Made by a program: the position numbers and the translations under genes
The notes under the pieces: model-generated
The model's input: only the letters and a program-made list of their open reading frames with translations
Databases searched by the model: none
What the model was told of the DNA's origin: nothing
Shown here: in pieces, positions 20,938 to 34,260 of the stretch
Layout of the letters: each line of letters starts with the position of its first letter
How positions within the stretch are numbered: the first letter of the stretch is position 1
NCBI GenBank assembly: GCA_034190875.2
Contig: CM067355.1
Span: forward strand, 32,045,335-32,109,334
Source of the DNA: Urechis unicinctus
Lineage: Eukaryota; Annelida; Polychaeta; Xenopneusta; Urechidae
Reading direction: 5' to 3'
DNA length: 64,000 nt

Positions 20938-23900
20938 CATGTCAGCCCCTCTTGCTTGGTATTTCGAGCCGAAAAAAATTGTAATTAAGGAAAAACAGAT
21001 AACCAGGTAGCTGATGCCGAGGTAATTCATGTATATATGAATCAGGCGAGCATTGGGTGGGCGTTATGGGAACCTTACAAACCCAGAGCAGCCCTACATG
21101 GTCAATTGAGGCCACAATTGCGTAATATTCATTTTACAACAACCACAGCAACAACCTGACACCAGTGACGTTACCGGCAGAGTATAGGCGCAAAGCATCA
21201 TGCAGTGGGCCAGAGAACATGAAATCCTGGTCAAGCCGAGTTTATCAGTTAAAATAACCTCATGCAATGTGACTCCTGCTTCTCAAGGGGGTGAGGGCGA
21301 ATTATACCCACTGTTATATCTGTGTCGTTCCGTTCCCAGAACTGACCTCAAAGGGCAGCAGTCAGTGGGTTGTCCAAATCAGGAACGAATTCCGAGTTTG
21401 AGCAAGCCAAGGGTCCAGGCAGCTGAAATACGTGGATGGTTGTGCTCTTGCATTAAACACCTACTGATTAATATATGGACTGATAAACTCACGTGAATGT
21501 ACTAATTAATTTACTTCTTGGATATTCTTCCATTATATTTAAATTAGGAAGGAGAGATTGGGGAATGGAGCCCACTCTCCAGCTACACGATAGTGCAGGG
21601 ATTGTCAGGGTCAAAAAGGATCGCGAGCTCTGATTTGACGAGCGTGAGCTCATAGGTTTTTCGACAAAAAGATCCAACGGTTGGAAATCAATACAAATTG
21701 ATGCTTGAAAATTTTAACTACGCATAGCTTTTTTTACTCAAAAGTACCCGAGAGTGACCAAGAGACACGGCTTGTGATTGGAGCATCCCAAATCTGGGAT
21801 GCCTGTCCAGTTCAAGACATTAAGGTCTCCCAGACCTGAAGGCGAGACTATTGAATATCAGTAACATGTAAACAGCGCCCGCAGCCATCAGGCTGGGGGA
21901 CCTTGACTAAATACTGACCGTATCTTCACGGTCGGTGATACCTTTGCGTAATAGACTAAGCATCTATATCAGTCTAAATGAAAATTATTTCCCTCACTTT
22001 TCGCAAATACTAACATTTCGACCCAACCACTAACCCCTTCCCATCCTCCAGCCCCTTGGGCCCCAAAAAAAGTGCCGATAGGGAGCGCCTATTTAACCTG
22101 GGGCCCGTCAAAAGTAAGGTTGATATTCTCAGTCGCACCTCCAGCTGCTAATGTTACTTCTGACAAAATACAATATGCAACAGCATTTACTTATATCAGC
22201 AGTGTTTTGTGCCGAGATACCTATAGTCCGTGAACAATGTACTATATCAAATGTATTAGATTGTCATTTTTTGAAGCAAACACCTCACAATTGCAATGCG
22301 TTAAAATGTTTTGTGGGCATTCTGGTTCGATATGATCCTTTATTATTCGGCAAAAACAGATTCAAAACACCATTTACGGTACGCTACAAACTGTTCATAC
22401 AGCGTCGCCAAGGAAAAGCTTGTTACGAGTAGCAACAAGACGGGGTACGGGAAGAACTACTTCCGGGTCACCGGGAAACGGCCTATTGCAATGCTTTAAA
22501 ATGTAAGCCCGCGGTTCAGAGTACGGGGGTCTCCATTATAAACTGACCATGGTGAAATTTCATTTGGGGTAGGACGGGGTAATGTTTGGTTGCCTGTACG
22601 ACGTATAAGCAATGTTATATTAAAATTATTGTATTCTTGTAGACTTGTTGAGCAACTCTTCTGACTGTTAGGAGCAGTGTGGGTGGGGATAGGGTAAGAG
22701 GTGTGTGTTTAACATTGTGAGTCAGTTCGATAAGGATTGTTAAATCAAAGCTTACCTGCTTATTTTTTTTCAATTAAATCTCGTCAGGTATGTGAAATAA
22801 CAGATAATCTTTGTTTTCAGCTGTACCCTTTCAGATTGATGAAAACAAGTGATTTGAGAGGGAGTATGATGTATTATTCGATATATCAATGGAGGTATAT
22901 TGTGGTAACATTTTGTTTTTAATACATGGACAAAAACTTATATTCAACTTCCTTCTCATTAAACTTTTTTTCCTGCCTCTGGACAACTACACAAAGATAA
23001 GCCAAGTATGTGATTGAAAAATATATCTGTTATTGAATTTCACTTTTAATTATTAAAATGTACATCTGCTGGAAATGTGCTAAATAATAATTGAATACTC
23101 CTATTTTTCAATATCAATATTTTCTCTCCAGAATGATCAGCTCCTGTCATCAAGTATGGTCAAGCAGCTGAATAAAATTATGTCACCAATTCCCATATCT
23201 AGAATGTGTCAAGTGAATCCACCTATAATTTTTTTCTCCAGTGTCAATTGTTTGCATTCATCCTGTTGGCGAGTCGTAAGCAAATTCACAAAGACCGAAC
23301 ATGCACATAGAGATATTTATATATGCTTCCAATGCCTTTGTATTCAGTCAAATCTTTTGTCTCACATGGCACAAGGAAGTGCTATATCGTAGAAGGTCAA
23401 AATCTCTTTGTTACAATGCAATTAAGGTCAACGAATGGTGGAGTAATAGCCAATAGGTAATGAATGTGTGTTTGTGTCTTTTGAGCTCAGTGGCCCACGT
23501 ACGTACAATTTACAGAGTGAGCTATAGAGATTTGGAAGTAGAGTCACATAAGCAGAGGCCACGTGTGACTTTCGCGAATTGTGTTAGCTTTTAAATTTTT
23601 TATGCTAAGGGATGATTGCTCCAGTAGGGTGCTAGAGAGTGCTGGAAGAAGGTTTGTCGCGACAAGTGGGTTGCTCCAGCACATGATAGTTGCAGAGTAA
23701 ATAACCCTGGAGGTTCCTGGATGGTAAGTGCTCATGTAAAGTGGTAGTATACTACCATTAAGAGAGCAAGGAATAATGATAGTGGCGGGGGTATTTGTTT
23801 TTTTAATTAATAATGTGAAATTACGTTGTGTTGATAATGGTAATGATGGCTGAAGCATTCGCTATCTGTTGTGATGTTATCGTGGGGGGGGGGGGGTTGG

Positions 23901-24409
23901 AGATGGGTGTGAGGGTGGGTGTTGACGGGTAGTTGGTTTGAGTAGGTTTATACTTCCGCACATGGCTTAATGTATGGGGCATTATGATGGTTGCGTTAAC
24001 GTTATGATGTATCGATTTGTACTAGAATGCATTAGATCGGATGAAAAAGCGTCGTCGATATTTTTCGCGATATGTTATGTTGTCTTTTAAAACGTGGTGG
24101 GTATTGTGTTGATTGATGGGTTTAGTTGCGCAAGTGGTTGTTGTCTCTGTGTGGCATCGAAATATGTAGTGACAGTGGACGTAGTTCGAGTGTTTGTCTG
24201 GATCAGTGGATGGATGGCCGATATTATAGTAGTTGCCTGGGCGAAAGTTCGTGAAGATGGATTCTTTGAGTACGCTTTTATGTGTTGTCTTTGCGGTATT
24301 GTTGACTTTCGGTTGTATGTAATGTTGGAGATTATGAAGATTTGTGAATGTGTTGGTATTTGTGTGATATTCCTTGCGGTGACTGGTGTGTATAAATAGA
24401 GACCTACAA
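20938..24409. other. Gene-free stretch
   Basis: No supported gene. A minus-strand frame of 104 codons at 23544-23858 and a plus-strand frame of 101 codons at 24094-24399 show no recognisable motif. A poly-G run lies near 23884-23897. Otherwise AT-rich sequence with no clear structure. Confidence 0.4.
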
Positions 24410-24444
24410 CCGGCTTCTAAGTTCTATCTCCACGGAGTTTTGGT

Positions 24445-24512
24445 CAGCTCGTACCCAGACCAACTCGTACCCAAACCAATTCGTACTCAGACCAACTCGT
24501 ACCCAAGTTTTA
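24445..24512. repeat. About 20-bp minisatellite, 4 copies
   Basis: Repeats of the phrase ACTCGTACCCAGACCA with substitutions. Confidence 0.7.
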
Positions 24513-24699
24513 CGATTAATACCAGACTCACGTGTGATTCACTTTTGTACAATAATGTTGAGTATAAACATCATCAACATAAATTTCCTTTATTTTGACA
24601 AGCAATCCCACATATGTTGTCGCCTTAAACAGATAAACTACTCTCATTGCGGATGTACCATGCCTAAATTAGCCCATTGCTCGCCTGTCACAAGCGACC

Positions 24700-24800
24700 G
24701 AGGCGTGGCGTACGTGGCCTTGGGTAGGGTAGCGTCGGGTAGGGTAGCGTAGCGTGGGTAGTTTCGGGTAGGGTAGCGTCGAGTAGGGTAGGGAAGCTTT
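24700..24800. repeat. GGGTAGGGTAGCGTC-type simple repeat
   Basis: Irregular repeats of GGGTAGGGTAGCG, directly upstream of the MULE relic. The phrase GGGTAG is not the animal telomere repeat (TTAGGG), though it is G-rich in a similar way. Confidence 0.7.
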
Positions 24801-25150
24801 GGGGAGGAAGGGGAGGGGACCTACAGAAAGTTGTTGGAGAAGACAACAGACCCCCACACTCCTGGATCTACTTCAGTACGTTGACTCAGTGCAATCCTCT
24901 GTGTGGGAGGTCTCCAGCTTTATGAGGGCTACAAGGACCAACAATGACGTAGAGGGAGTAAATGCCAGAGCTGGAAGATCAAGCCTCCATTTCTATGCAT
25001 TACTTTGTTTGCTTCATCAGGAAGCAATGCTGGTCCCAATTCTATGTCTTTGGTGTCCGAAGGGAAGTTGTGCCATCAACAGAAGAATTCCACGCGACAA
25101 ACCCAAGGGAAACTCTTCACAGCAAACAGGTTGCCCCTATTAGTCACATC
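24800..25150 (+). mobile_element. MULE-type transposase C-terminal fragment
   Basis: An open frame from 24799 contains QYVDSVQSSVWEVSSFMRAT followed by RTNNDVEGVNARAGRSSLHF and YALLCLLHQEAMLVP. The RTNNxVEG core followed by a LL-LL-EA helix is the conserved C-terminal part of MULE/FLYWCH-type transposase proteins of animals. The usual GWHNRLN after VEG is shortened, so the copy is damaged. Catalytic DDE residues and element ends are not visible. Confidence 0.6.
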
Positions 25151-25700
25151 TTATAACATGCAGTAGGATACAGAGGGGCTATTCTACCCCCTGAGGGGTA
25201 CTTTATGGTGGGACGAAAGTTAATGTTTAGCTTGTGGATGTAGCTCACATCTTTAATTAGTGAAGATTTGATGAATTCAACATTTTGTAGCTTTAGCAAA
25301 ATTATTCACAAAAGTTAGTTAGTTATAGGGTGTGCAAAAAGATTTACAGCCACCATTAATGTGGTTCTTGGTTTAAGTAGGACCTGTGCCACTTCTCGAC
25401 GAGTGGATGTGAGTGAATGAAAGAGATTTTTGGTTTGTTTCATGTGTATTCCAGCCTAATAACAGTGATCAGCATAGATTCGGCTAATTAAAATTTGCCG
25501 CACAAAATAAAAGATGACATTATTTAGTTGCTGCTTGTATTTCTGCCTTAAAGATGGAGTCATTGTGGAGTATTCTGAAGGCTTTGTTCAGTTTGAGTTG
25601 TGTGATTGTGTATTGTCTTAATTGTGTGCTTTAGGTTGTCCTGATGGGGCTCAGTCCATAGTGAGTGGGTCAACCTACTCAACCACATATACTGTGGGTT
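25151..25700. other. Gene-free stretch between two transposon relics
   Basis: No supported gene; the right end may already be part of the LINE relic that follows. Confidence 0.35.
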
Positions 25701-25729
25701 TGTGAAGTCAGATTCCACCTCTATGCTCC

Positions 25730-26790
25730 CTACAGACCCGCCACCAAGGTTGATGAGCAAGAAGTATGCTAAGTCTTGCAGGCTGTGAACCCACACAAGG
25801 CCATATGTCATGCCCTCATCATGCCCAAATTGCTGAAAACATGTGAAATTGATCTTGCTTCAGCCTACACCATACTTTTAAAAGATCTATCTAAGACTGT
25901 AGTGCCAGGCCTGTGGAAAGCATCAACCATCATGCCAGTAGCAAAGAAACCGAAACAGGATGTGCTCAATGACTTCCGGCCAATCACACTATCAGGCTAT
26001 GAAGTGCATGGAGTGTCAGGTACTGAAGCATCTCACCATGGATCTGCACCAACTCGCGTACCGCCAGCTAGGAGCGTTGAGGACTCCACGTCACCTCAAG
26101 CACTGTGTGCACCTGGTGACTCTGCTCATCTGCTCTTTGTCGACATTAGCCAAACGTTTAACAACATGAGGCCGACCACACGGTTTAAAAATCTGAATGG
26201 ACACTTGTCTGTGTAACTGGATCAGGAATGTAGCGAGGACAAAGAAGATGATGGTGGACTTGAGAAGAGGGGAAAGACAAGCTTATCAAGACTGTCTGAG
26301 TCGACCACACACTACCTACGGCTCCTTTGGAATGACCATCTCAGATGAACTGCTCACATCACAAAACTCACCAAGAAAGCTATGAAGCGGCTGTACCACC
26401 TACAACAGCTCTGTGAGTTTCACCTCGGCTAGCAACTGATGAAGTTCTTTTACTGATGTGTCATAGAGTCTGTGCTTGTGTTCAGCCTTGTAGTGTGGGG
26501 AAGTAATGCAACCTCCTCCAACAGAAGACTCCTTAAACGAGTCACAACCCGTGGGGGAGGATCCTCAGGGCCGATTAGATGAGCTGGGAAGTGCTATACA
26601 TCCGTCAAGTGAGCATGTTGGGAAGCAGGATCTCAAAGGCCAGCTGACATCCACTGAGAAAGCACTTCACCCTGGTCCCAACAGGAAGGAGGCTTAAGCA
26701 GCTGTCAGCAAGATGTAACAGACTGTCCAAGTCGTTTCCGTGTGAGGCTATTGGACTGCACAACACCTTATAAGCATGTTATCTATCTTG
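25730..26790 (+). pseudogene. Decayed LINE reverse-transcriptase relic (L2/Rex-like)
   Basis: Fragments in several frames keep the right order: SASTIMPVAKKPK-type region (KASTIMPVAKKPKQDVLNDF near 25915), NDFRPITLSG, KHLTMDLHQLAYRQ, a motif A relic LLFVDISQTFNNMRPTT near 26130, LCNWIRN at 26210, and a C-terminal stretch to about 26780 that resembles the usual RRC...LLPSG region. Stops and shifts throughout mark it as old. The order and wording are those of the LINE RTs with LDPLQFAYR. No endonuclease part is recognisable and I cannot define the ends. Confidence 0.7.
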
Positions 26791-27074
26791 CACCTCACCT
26801 GTCATAATGCGCTCCTGCCATATGTAAGATCATAACGTCCTTATACATCATAACATAATTCTTTTGCATGCTCTGTTTTATTATTTATTATGTACTGTAT
26901 GCAATATTTTAAGCATCTGCTATTTGTATATTTGTAGATGACTTATGACCCTGCGTGCACCTCACTGCCTTTGTTGATATAATATTTTGGTGTAATTTTG
27001 CTTTGTTGATGGTGTTTCAGAGTTGAATGATGATGTTTCTAGTGCTTCTACTGTGCCTGAAACCTGATTGTTTG

Positions 27075-27300
27075 GTTGTTGTAGTTCAGGTGGGTGTTGT
27101 TGAGTGGGTCATTGGCTGGGTGTTGTAGTTCAGGTGGGTGTTGTTGAGTGGGTCATTGGCTGGGTGTTGTAGTTCAGGTGGGTGTTGTTGAGTGGGTTAT
27201 TGGCTGGGTGTTATTGTTTGCATGTATTTGTTCAAGTAGGTTATCTAGTGGGTGTTGTAGAGTGGGTCATTAGGTGGGTATTGTTGTTCAGGTGAGTGTT
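27075..27300. repeat. 44-bp minisatellite, about 5 copies
   Basis: Unit TGGGTGTTGTAGTTCAGGTG then GGTGTTGTTGAGTGGGTCATTGGC; first three copies almost perfect, later ones degrading. Confidence 0.9.
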
Positions 27301-29330
27301 GCTGAGTGTGTATGTGTTTTTGTTTGAGTTGTTGTTTGTGGTTATTGAATGTAATTATGTTGATTGGAAGCTGCTTGTTGTCGGCAGGTGTGAGGTCATT
27401 AGGTGAGGCCAGGTATTGTGTTGGTGTTGTTGCATTTTAGTTTTTATGACAGTTTGCAGAGTTGTGTATTGCATTTCAGTGTCGTTGTTTTGGATGTCTT
27501 GTAATAAATGGCATTGACAAGCTTTTTGGTTAAAGAAGGCAGGGTGACGGTTAGAAGAGAATCAAAGTGCTGTGCAAATAATAATAATACAAGTGTTGAA
27601 TCACATATGATATGAACCTAGCAGGCTAGCTGTGCGCCTGGATTGTAATACCCAACAATTTATCCACCTCCATACACACACTCAGTATATTATGTGTGCT
27701 TTGATTAGCACCAATAAGTGTTATAAGTTGATCAGTTTTGGAGCGCGATCAAAAATGACCACAGCCAGACATGACTGCCATGTAAATCTTAATTTGATCA
27801 AAAGGTAACTCTTTCCTCTTTATCAGTTTTAATGTCTTCAACTTCATCTCTCTCTTCTCCTTCAATGATACGTTCCGCAACATCCTTACTTAGCAGAGCA
27901 AACCTAAACCATCCTGAACAACATTAATTGGAGTGGCATCATGGGTATAATCTGAGGTCTCATTGCCTCCCACTTGCCATCTAAGTACCACCCATTTCTG
28001 AAACAGATTGTGCACTAGGCACCAATTTGGCTTTATCTAGCCAATAAAAAAACCCTCTTTTGTGGGTAAAGTTGTTAAGCATACACATTGGCAAGAAAAG
28101 TCATTTATTATTTAGATTGAATGCATGAGCATACATGCACAGAACCCATAGATTTCTTTGGAAATCTGGAATGAAAATTTTTCAGCAGTATGTCTGGTTG
28201 CTAGGAAGGTTTTTGCGCTGGCCAACACATGTGTTATAATACTTTTCTGGCTCATTCATTCTTTAAAAGCCTCCCCGCTTGATTATCAACACGAGAGCCC
28301 AAGCTGCCACCCTTTAATTGCACTTCCATTTAAGGCAATCTCTAGAGGCAGTCTCCAAAGTGACATACACCTTTGACGCTTAATCTCACGCATCCTTTGC
28401 CGCCACCCGAAATCCAGTAAATTGAGAGTCCAGGTTTAAATTATAAGAAGACTCTTCAAACTTGTCTTCTTCCACGCAGCGCCAACTTGACACAATGATA
28501 TCATCAATTATATTCATGATTATTTTGCCTCTATGTTTGCAGATAATAAGACAAAATCTTACAATAAGTGAAGTCAACTGCGCTATTATCGCACCGTCTG
28601 GCATATCATGCGGACACACTTAAAATTAGCGACCCTTTATGTTACACATTACCCATAACGCTAATCTTATATCATTCAAGTATATGCGGGGTATAATCTC
28701 ATGAAGGAATCTGCAGCTTAGGGAAGACGTGCGTATTTATCGAAATAATTAATGGAGAAGTATCGTTCACGTTTAATTCTCAAAACAAATATATATGAGA
28801 TGTTTATATTGATCTTCTCCCGCATGTACAACACATGCAATGAAAGTGTCACACCGTTGTGTGTCCGGACGTACATGTTTGATAGTGGCCATGTGCAACA
28901 TATATATATACTTTCCCGCACAATTATTCTAAACAGGCTCTCCGCATCGTAACTTTCTTAAAACACTACTTGGGCAATAACCGTCACTCATTTACACGCG
29001 CTCCAAACACCCCATGCAGATGTTATAATATTACACAAAAGTGACATACTCACTCACACGCACACATTGAACACCCACGTTTTTAATATACCCTACATTA
29101 CCCATAATCAAGACACACTGATCGCTGCCGTAAGTTCATTTGTTCCCAGGTATATTTACGCCATACGTCAAGGTCACGTTTTAAATTTTCAAACCTTGAT
29201 ATCATCTTAACCTACGGTGCGACTTTTTTAAAAGTTTACAGTACCTGGTAGCCTTGTTTTTCATAACAAGTGTCATGATAATATATGCATGTTTCGCCCC
29301 GATTTTTACCACAATTTTAAATCGCTTATA
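27301..29330. other. Gene-free stretch
   Basis: No supported gene or RNA. AT-rich; short frames only. Confidence 0.4.
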
Positions 29331-29339
29331 ACTTCGACA

Positions 29340-30010
29340 ATATTGGATTGATGGGTCGAATGTTGTAAAGAGCAGTGGCTATCGAAAGATAAATTTGCTT
29401 ATGGATGTCGATGAGGTCATTTCCGGTTACGAGTAAAACAACGAAATTCAGCTGCGCAATAAGAAGTTAACACGTCGCTTCTCCGTCGTTAATGGTTGTA
29501 TTGGAAAAATGTTTGCACTTGAAGATAGCCCATTCACTTCCAAACTTGTAACTCATTCATCTTATTCTATATTTGTAATAGTTTTCTCACAAACTGAGCT
29601 TAAATTTCAAAACGCCCCCCAAAATACATTAACATCCCGATTTATTGGGTCGATTTTGAAATTTTGTAACTCTTATAGTAACATTTCGTTTGCCGCGTAT
29701 CAGCACGAATTATCCGTTGTTTTTCACGAATCGCTGGTAAAAGTTCGGAAAACAGCTAAATTTTCGATCGCGCTTATAGAATTGAAAATATGCGTTCGAC
29801 GGTCATAAAACGTGGGTCAAATGTTACCATGGAGAGCGTCGACCGCATTATAACTCTTTTGGGGAAGTCGCTGACGTCATTTCCGTTCATGAACGAATCA
29901 AAGTTGAAATGGGACTAAAATCTGAAGTTATCGCGTCGTTTGTCCGTCGTGAATAGTCGTATTGTGTATTGGTTTACGCTCGAAGGAAGCCCATTTAATT
30001 CTGAGCATAA
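29340..30010. repeat. Diverged tandem pair, about 460-bp unit
   Basis: The segment around 29410-29530 (GTCATTTCCGGTTACGAG, CGTCGCTTCTCCGTCGT, TTTGCACTTGAAGATAGCCC) recurs in the same order at 29875-29995 (GTCATTTCCGTTCATGAACG, CGTCGTTTGTCCGTCGT, TTACGCTCGAAGGAAGCCC). Divergence is substantial. It is non-coding as far as I can see. Confidence 0.6.
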
Positions 30011-30089
30011 GACAAAATCATTTTAAGCATATATGATTTAATTTCATATGCCGTATTTTGCATCGCCCAAATTTGCCCGCCGTTTATAG

Positions 30090-30460
30090 ATATACTGCAC
30101 CATAAGACTCACCAGGTCACATTTCATAAACACACAAACACCCAAATCCACACTTTCATACTGGACAACACGAACCCCTCAAAGAATCCCCACAACACTA
30201 CATATTTATCCGACTGTGTTGCCCATAGACGCACTAAATCACTGCATTACACTGCACCACTCATCTCACTGCACCGCGACGTAACACTGAATCACTCATG
30301 CATCAAAACACACCACTGCATAACGTTGCACCACTCTGACGCCCATGTACACCACTACATAAAACTGAACCACTCATACATTCCTTTTCACCACTAGATA
30401 GAACTTCAACATACGTTCCTTCACATTGCACCTTCACCCCACTACACCTAACATAAATCC
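30090..30460. repeat. C-rich irregular repeat (CACCACTCATAC type)
   Basis: Irregular recurrence of CACCACT and CACTCAT phrases; a similar C/A-rich low-complexity tract lies at 32575-32860 (ACCCATACCTACC type). Confidence 0.55.
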
Positions 30461-30469
30461 CACCCTATC

Positions 30470-33180
30470 ATAATGGTCGCTGAGTTAGTCAAATGAGTCA
30501 ATCAATCAGCTGCAGATTATATGTCACACATCCGACCTTCGCTCTGTCCTGTAACCGCCTCGACCATGGCATGGGGGGATGTGGTGCTTGGGAGCTATAT
30601 ATGTATGACGGTACATCTACACATGCTGACAATACTGAAGGTTCTCTCACCGTTACACACTCTGCGCGTGAGGAAAATTCAAATAATTTAGGGGAATGGA
30701 ATACATTGATGTAGGGCAGGTTTGCTGTTAGCATAGAATTGTGGTCGTACAGATAGTAACATTCGCTCACAAAATGCCCTGAATGGAAATACTTCGTACT
30801 TAGTTTTGTTTAGATATTCAAGCGCAATATACGTGTTTTTATCACATCCCTATGACCCGTACGCCAGAGTTGACACTGATGTTGCAATGAATTAACACAT
30901 ATTATACTTACCAGTTTTGTGACAGCACTCCAACCTATGTAATATAAATCCGAACAAATGTCGTTGTAAATGACCATTCTGTCATAAAGGCAGGAATGCA
31001 ACCCCAGGTCGATACCAATCATTGTTTTGATGACGTCGTCTGCTTGTTACTCTTCAGTAGAATTCTATTTCTTAGTGCTTGGAGCTTTTGATTTGTGTTA
31101 TCAGCAACATTTACTGATGCGGCCTGATATGACTAACTGCGGTCATAGTTTAATAGAGTAAATATTTAAGAACATATATCTTACAATTTATGAGTGATTA
31201 AAATAGTGACGTTATTTGCAAGTTTCATCTATCCGTGTGATCTTGTGATGGAAAGTGTATATGGGGGGTGGGGATGTAACCATCAGATTTGAGTCAAAAC
31301 GCATTTGAATTTAATCGTTGTGGGTGTGTGCAATGAAGATTATATTTATCCACAAGACAGAAGATAAGGAAACATGCTTTAGAAGAAACAGTGGCTAGGA
31401 AGGCAATTTGTGAACCACAGAGAGGGTAATTGTTTTATTTATCATTAATAGAAATGGAATTGTTTAGACACATATATGGAATAGTTGACGTGTGCATTCT
31501 GCAAATATTAATTGTTTTGGGTCTGTGATAGTCACAAGTAGACGCTCAGAATCTTCGGGCTAGACGAGACAGTGGTTAAAAGACATTTTGTGAACAACAA
31601 AGAAGGTAATTATTTCATTCATTAGTAGTAAAGAAACATTGAATAGTTGAAGAGTGCCTTTTATAAAGGTTAATTGCTTTGGGTTTGTGTTCTGCAGTGT
31701 CTACATAGCCACAAGTCGACGATCAGAACAACAACACAGAGCTACACAAGACAGTGGCGAACTATAAAAGAAGGTTATTAATTTTTGTACCATCATGTAT
31801 CACTGGTGTTACGTGTGTTGTTTAGAGCCACAGCCCCTTCACCACACCTTCCACCCACTATCCTTAACATACACGCACTGCCACAATGATTAACAACACA
31901 TCATCTTTTTACATCTTCATCAATAACAGCAAATTATAATTATAGGAATTTATGTGTTACTTGGGTTTCATGTTAATGCAAGACACAGGGCCCCAAGAGA
32001 TATTCTACATTCAAATTGGACAGAAATGAGTCGGTAGTGTGGAAGTTTGGGCTGAATCTTCTAGCAAACACCAGCTTTGTACTTGGTATATTAAAGTAAA
32101 GCGTGTAGACGTGATGTTGAGGGTGCATAATAAGTGACCAGTTTCAAATTTATTCACTGTGCTGACACAATACACCTCCCCTTGTGGTTCATAATGTTCA
32201 TCATTGGCATGAAAGATAGACATCAATAAATGTGGCGGGGCATTCTTGAGCCGATCGTTTATGTTGCTCACACAAGGTAGTGTGTTCAATGAGAGGGTTA
32301 CTCTCGTCAAGACATATGAAGGGTGACGCCGGTGATGTTTGGGTCACTAATTGTGTTGAGTGAAGAGCTGCAATGATATGGCCAAAGTTAAATTGCAGCA
32401 GGAAGACGCAGTCACGCAACATCTATTTTGACATGGCTCTCCCGTGAGGCCCATATCACTTAGCAGCATGAACAAAAAACGAAAATTCCAAAGGCATCCT
32501 TATTCATATACTGATAGATCAATCTTGGTACACTACTGACACCCCAGTTGCCATCACAAATCTATCATGCTTAGTGTAATTCCAAACCCACTGCAAACCC
32601 ATACCTACCACCAAACCATACGAAACACTACACAATGCTATTTGCAAACCAATTCCTCTTGAAAAAACTAATACCTACTGCCATCCCATACCCATTGCTA
32701 ACGCATATCTACCGTCAACTTACTACAACGCTTGTATACTCCCAAACCACACATACAGCAACCCTACCTGCTACTAACACATAATTACTGCCAACGAACA
32801 CCTACACCAACCAACACCCATCCCAAATCCATACATACTGCCGACCCCATCGTCTAAGTTTATGACCTCTTCTTTGGTTCTTAAAATCACCTCGGGAAAG
32901 ACCATGAATGAAGTGGCCTTAAAATCCTGAGCGACTCACACTACTCAAAGCAATCCGCTCCTTGGAGCAATCAAACTAAGTCACATCCCATCAGAACACG
33001 TATTACTTAGAACACTATGGTAGCGGGACAAATCGCTTGGCGATTCCAATATGGTATAACCAGTAACCTACAACCAACATTGGTCTTGCTGAGCCTACTT
33101 GGTTTGTAACTTTCAACTTTTATCACATCCTCCAAATTTGACTTGGAATGGTGTAGTCTCTAATGCAGTTAACAGTTTGA
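30470..33180. other. Gene-free stretch
   Basis: No supported gene. Two loosely similar segments at 31340-31460 and 31540-31640 (both with AGACAGTGG...TTTGTGAAC and GAAGGTAATT) suggest an old duplication. 32575-32860 is low-complexity. Confidence 0.4.
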
Positions 33181-33189
33181 TATCTCTGT

Positions 33190-34260
33190 ATATCCAAAAA
33201 ATGTAGATTCAAAACATATTATCTATTAAAATAATTATTAAAACTACTGTCTTTTAGTGTAAAACGGTCATTGTTGGTTATTTGTCATAAATAACGATGA
33301 TTACATTATCTGACTGCGTCATGTTTTAGATTTCCGCATCTGACAACAGCTGACTTACAAGGGTCGAAATATTTGATGAGAATCAACTGACTTGCTGAAA
33401 GAAGATCGAAGCCTGATTCCTCAAAAAAGGTAAAACAAACCTTCATAGCTTGTCAATAAGTCAACCCATTCTAAATGTGCCTTTTGTGGCGTGTTTTTTG
33501 AGTAGTATTATGTTTTTGTGAAGTTAAAAAATTAATGAGCACCTACCAAGAATAATAATTAGTCTGCATGAGCGACTAGACACTATTATCACATCTACCA
33601 TATTTCTCCTGGAGTTGTGCAGCCTATGATGCAGTCATCAGCGTTGATATCTATATACATCCCGAATATGTAGATTCAAAACGTAATAACAAATAATCAT
33701 TGAAACCTTTCTCTTTTGGTGTAATACCGACATTGGTGTTTTTTATTCATAAATTGGGATGATTACATTATCTGACTCTGCATAATGTTTTAGATTTCCA
33801 CATTTTACGGCAGCTGACTCACACCGGGTAAAAAAATATTTGATGAGAATCATGTGACTTTTTAAATGAAAATCAACACCTGATTCCTCAAAAAGAGAAC
33901 CCTCCAAATGCTGTCCACCCACTGTAAATGTGCCTTTCGTGGTATTTTAACACCATAATTGTTCTTGCCGAACATAATTGGTCAGGACTAGACACTTTAA
34001 AGCATCAGCATTGTCATTCATACATTTCAGTCTTATAGATTAATCATTGAAACTGTTCTCCTTTGGTGTAAAACGGGCAATGGCGCTCAATACTAATAAA
34101 TAACGATGATGACATTTACTGACTGGTTCATGTTTTAGATTTCCACATCCAACGGCGACTGACTTGCTCCGGGTCGAAATATTTGATGAGAATCAAGTGA
34201 CTTGTTGAAAGAAGATTGACTCCCCTTCACTCAAAATGGTAAGACAAACTTAATGTTTAT
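33190..34260. repeat. Upstream module of NLR-A, three diverged tandem copies
   Basis: Each copy contains GTTTTAGATTTCC, a GACTGACTTGC-like phrase and GAAATATTTGATGAGAATCA, then GTGACTTG and AGAAGATCGA. The core phrase is at about 33366, 33836 and 34176. Spacing shrinks from about 466 to 340 bp. The same module occurs twice at 58.7-59.3 kb upstream of the second NLR copy. Confidence 0.85.

Noticed and set aside
23544-23858. 104-codon minus-strand frame
   Set aside because: No recognisable motif, no splice context and no conservation evidence.
24700-24800. Interstitial telomere repeat
   Set aside because: The phrase is GGGTAGGGTAGCGTC and irregular, not TTAGGG.
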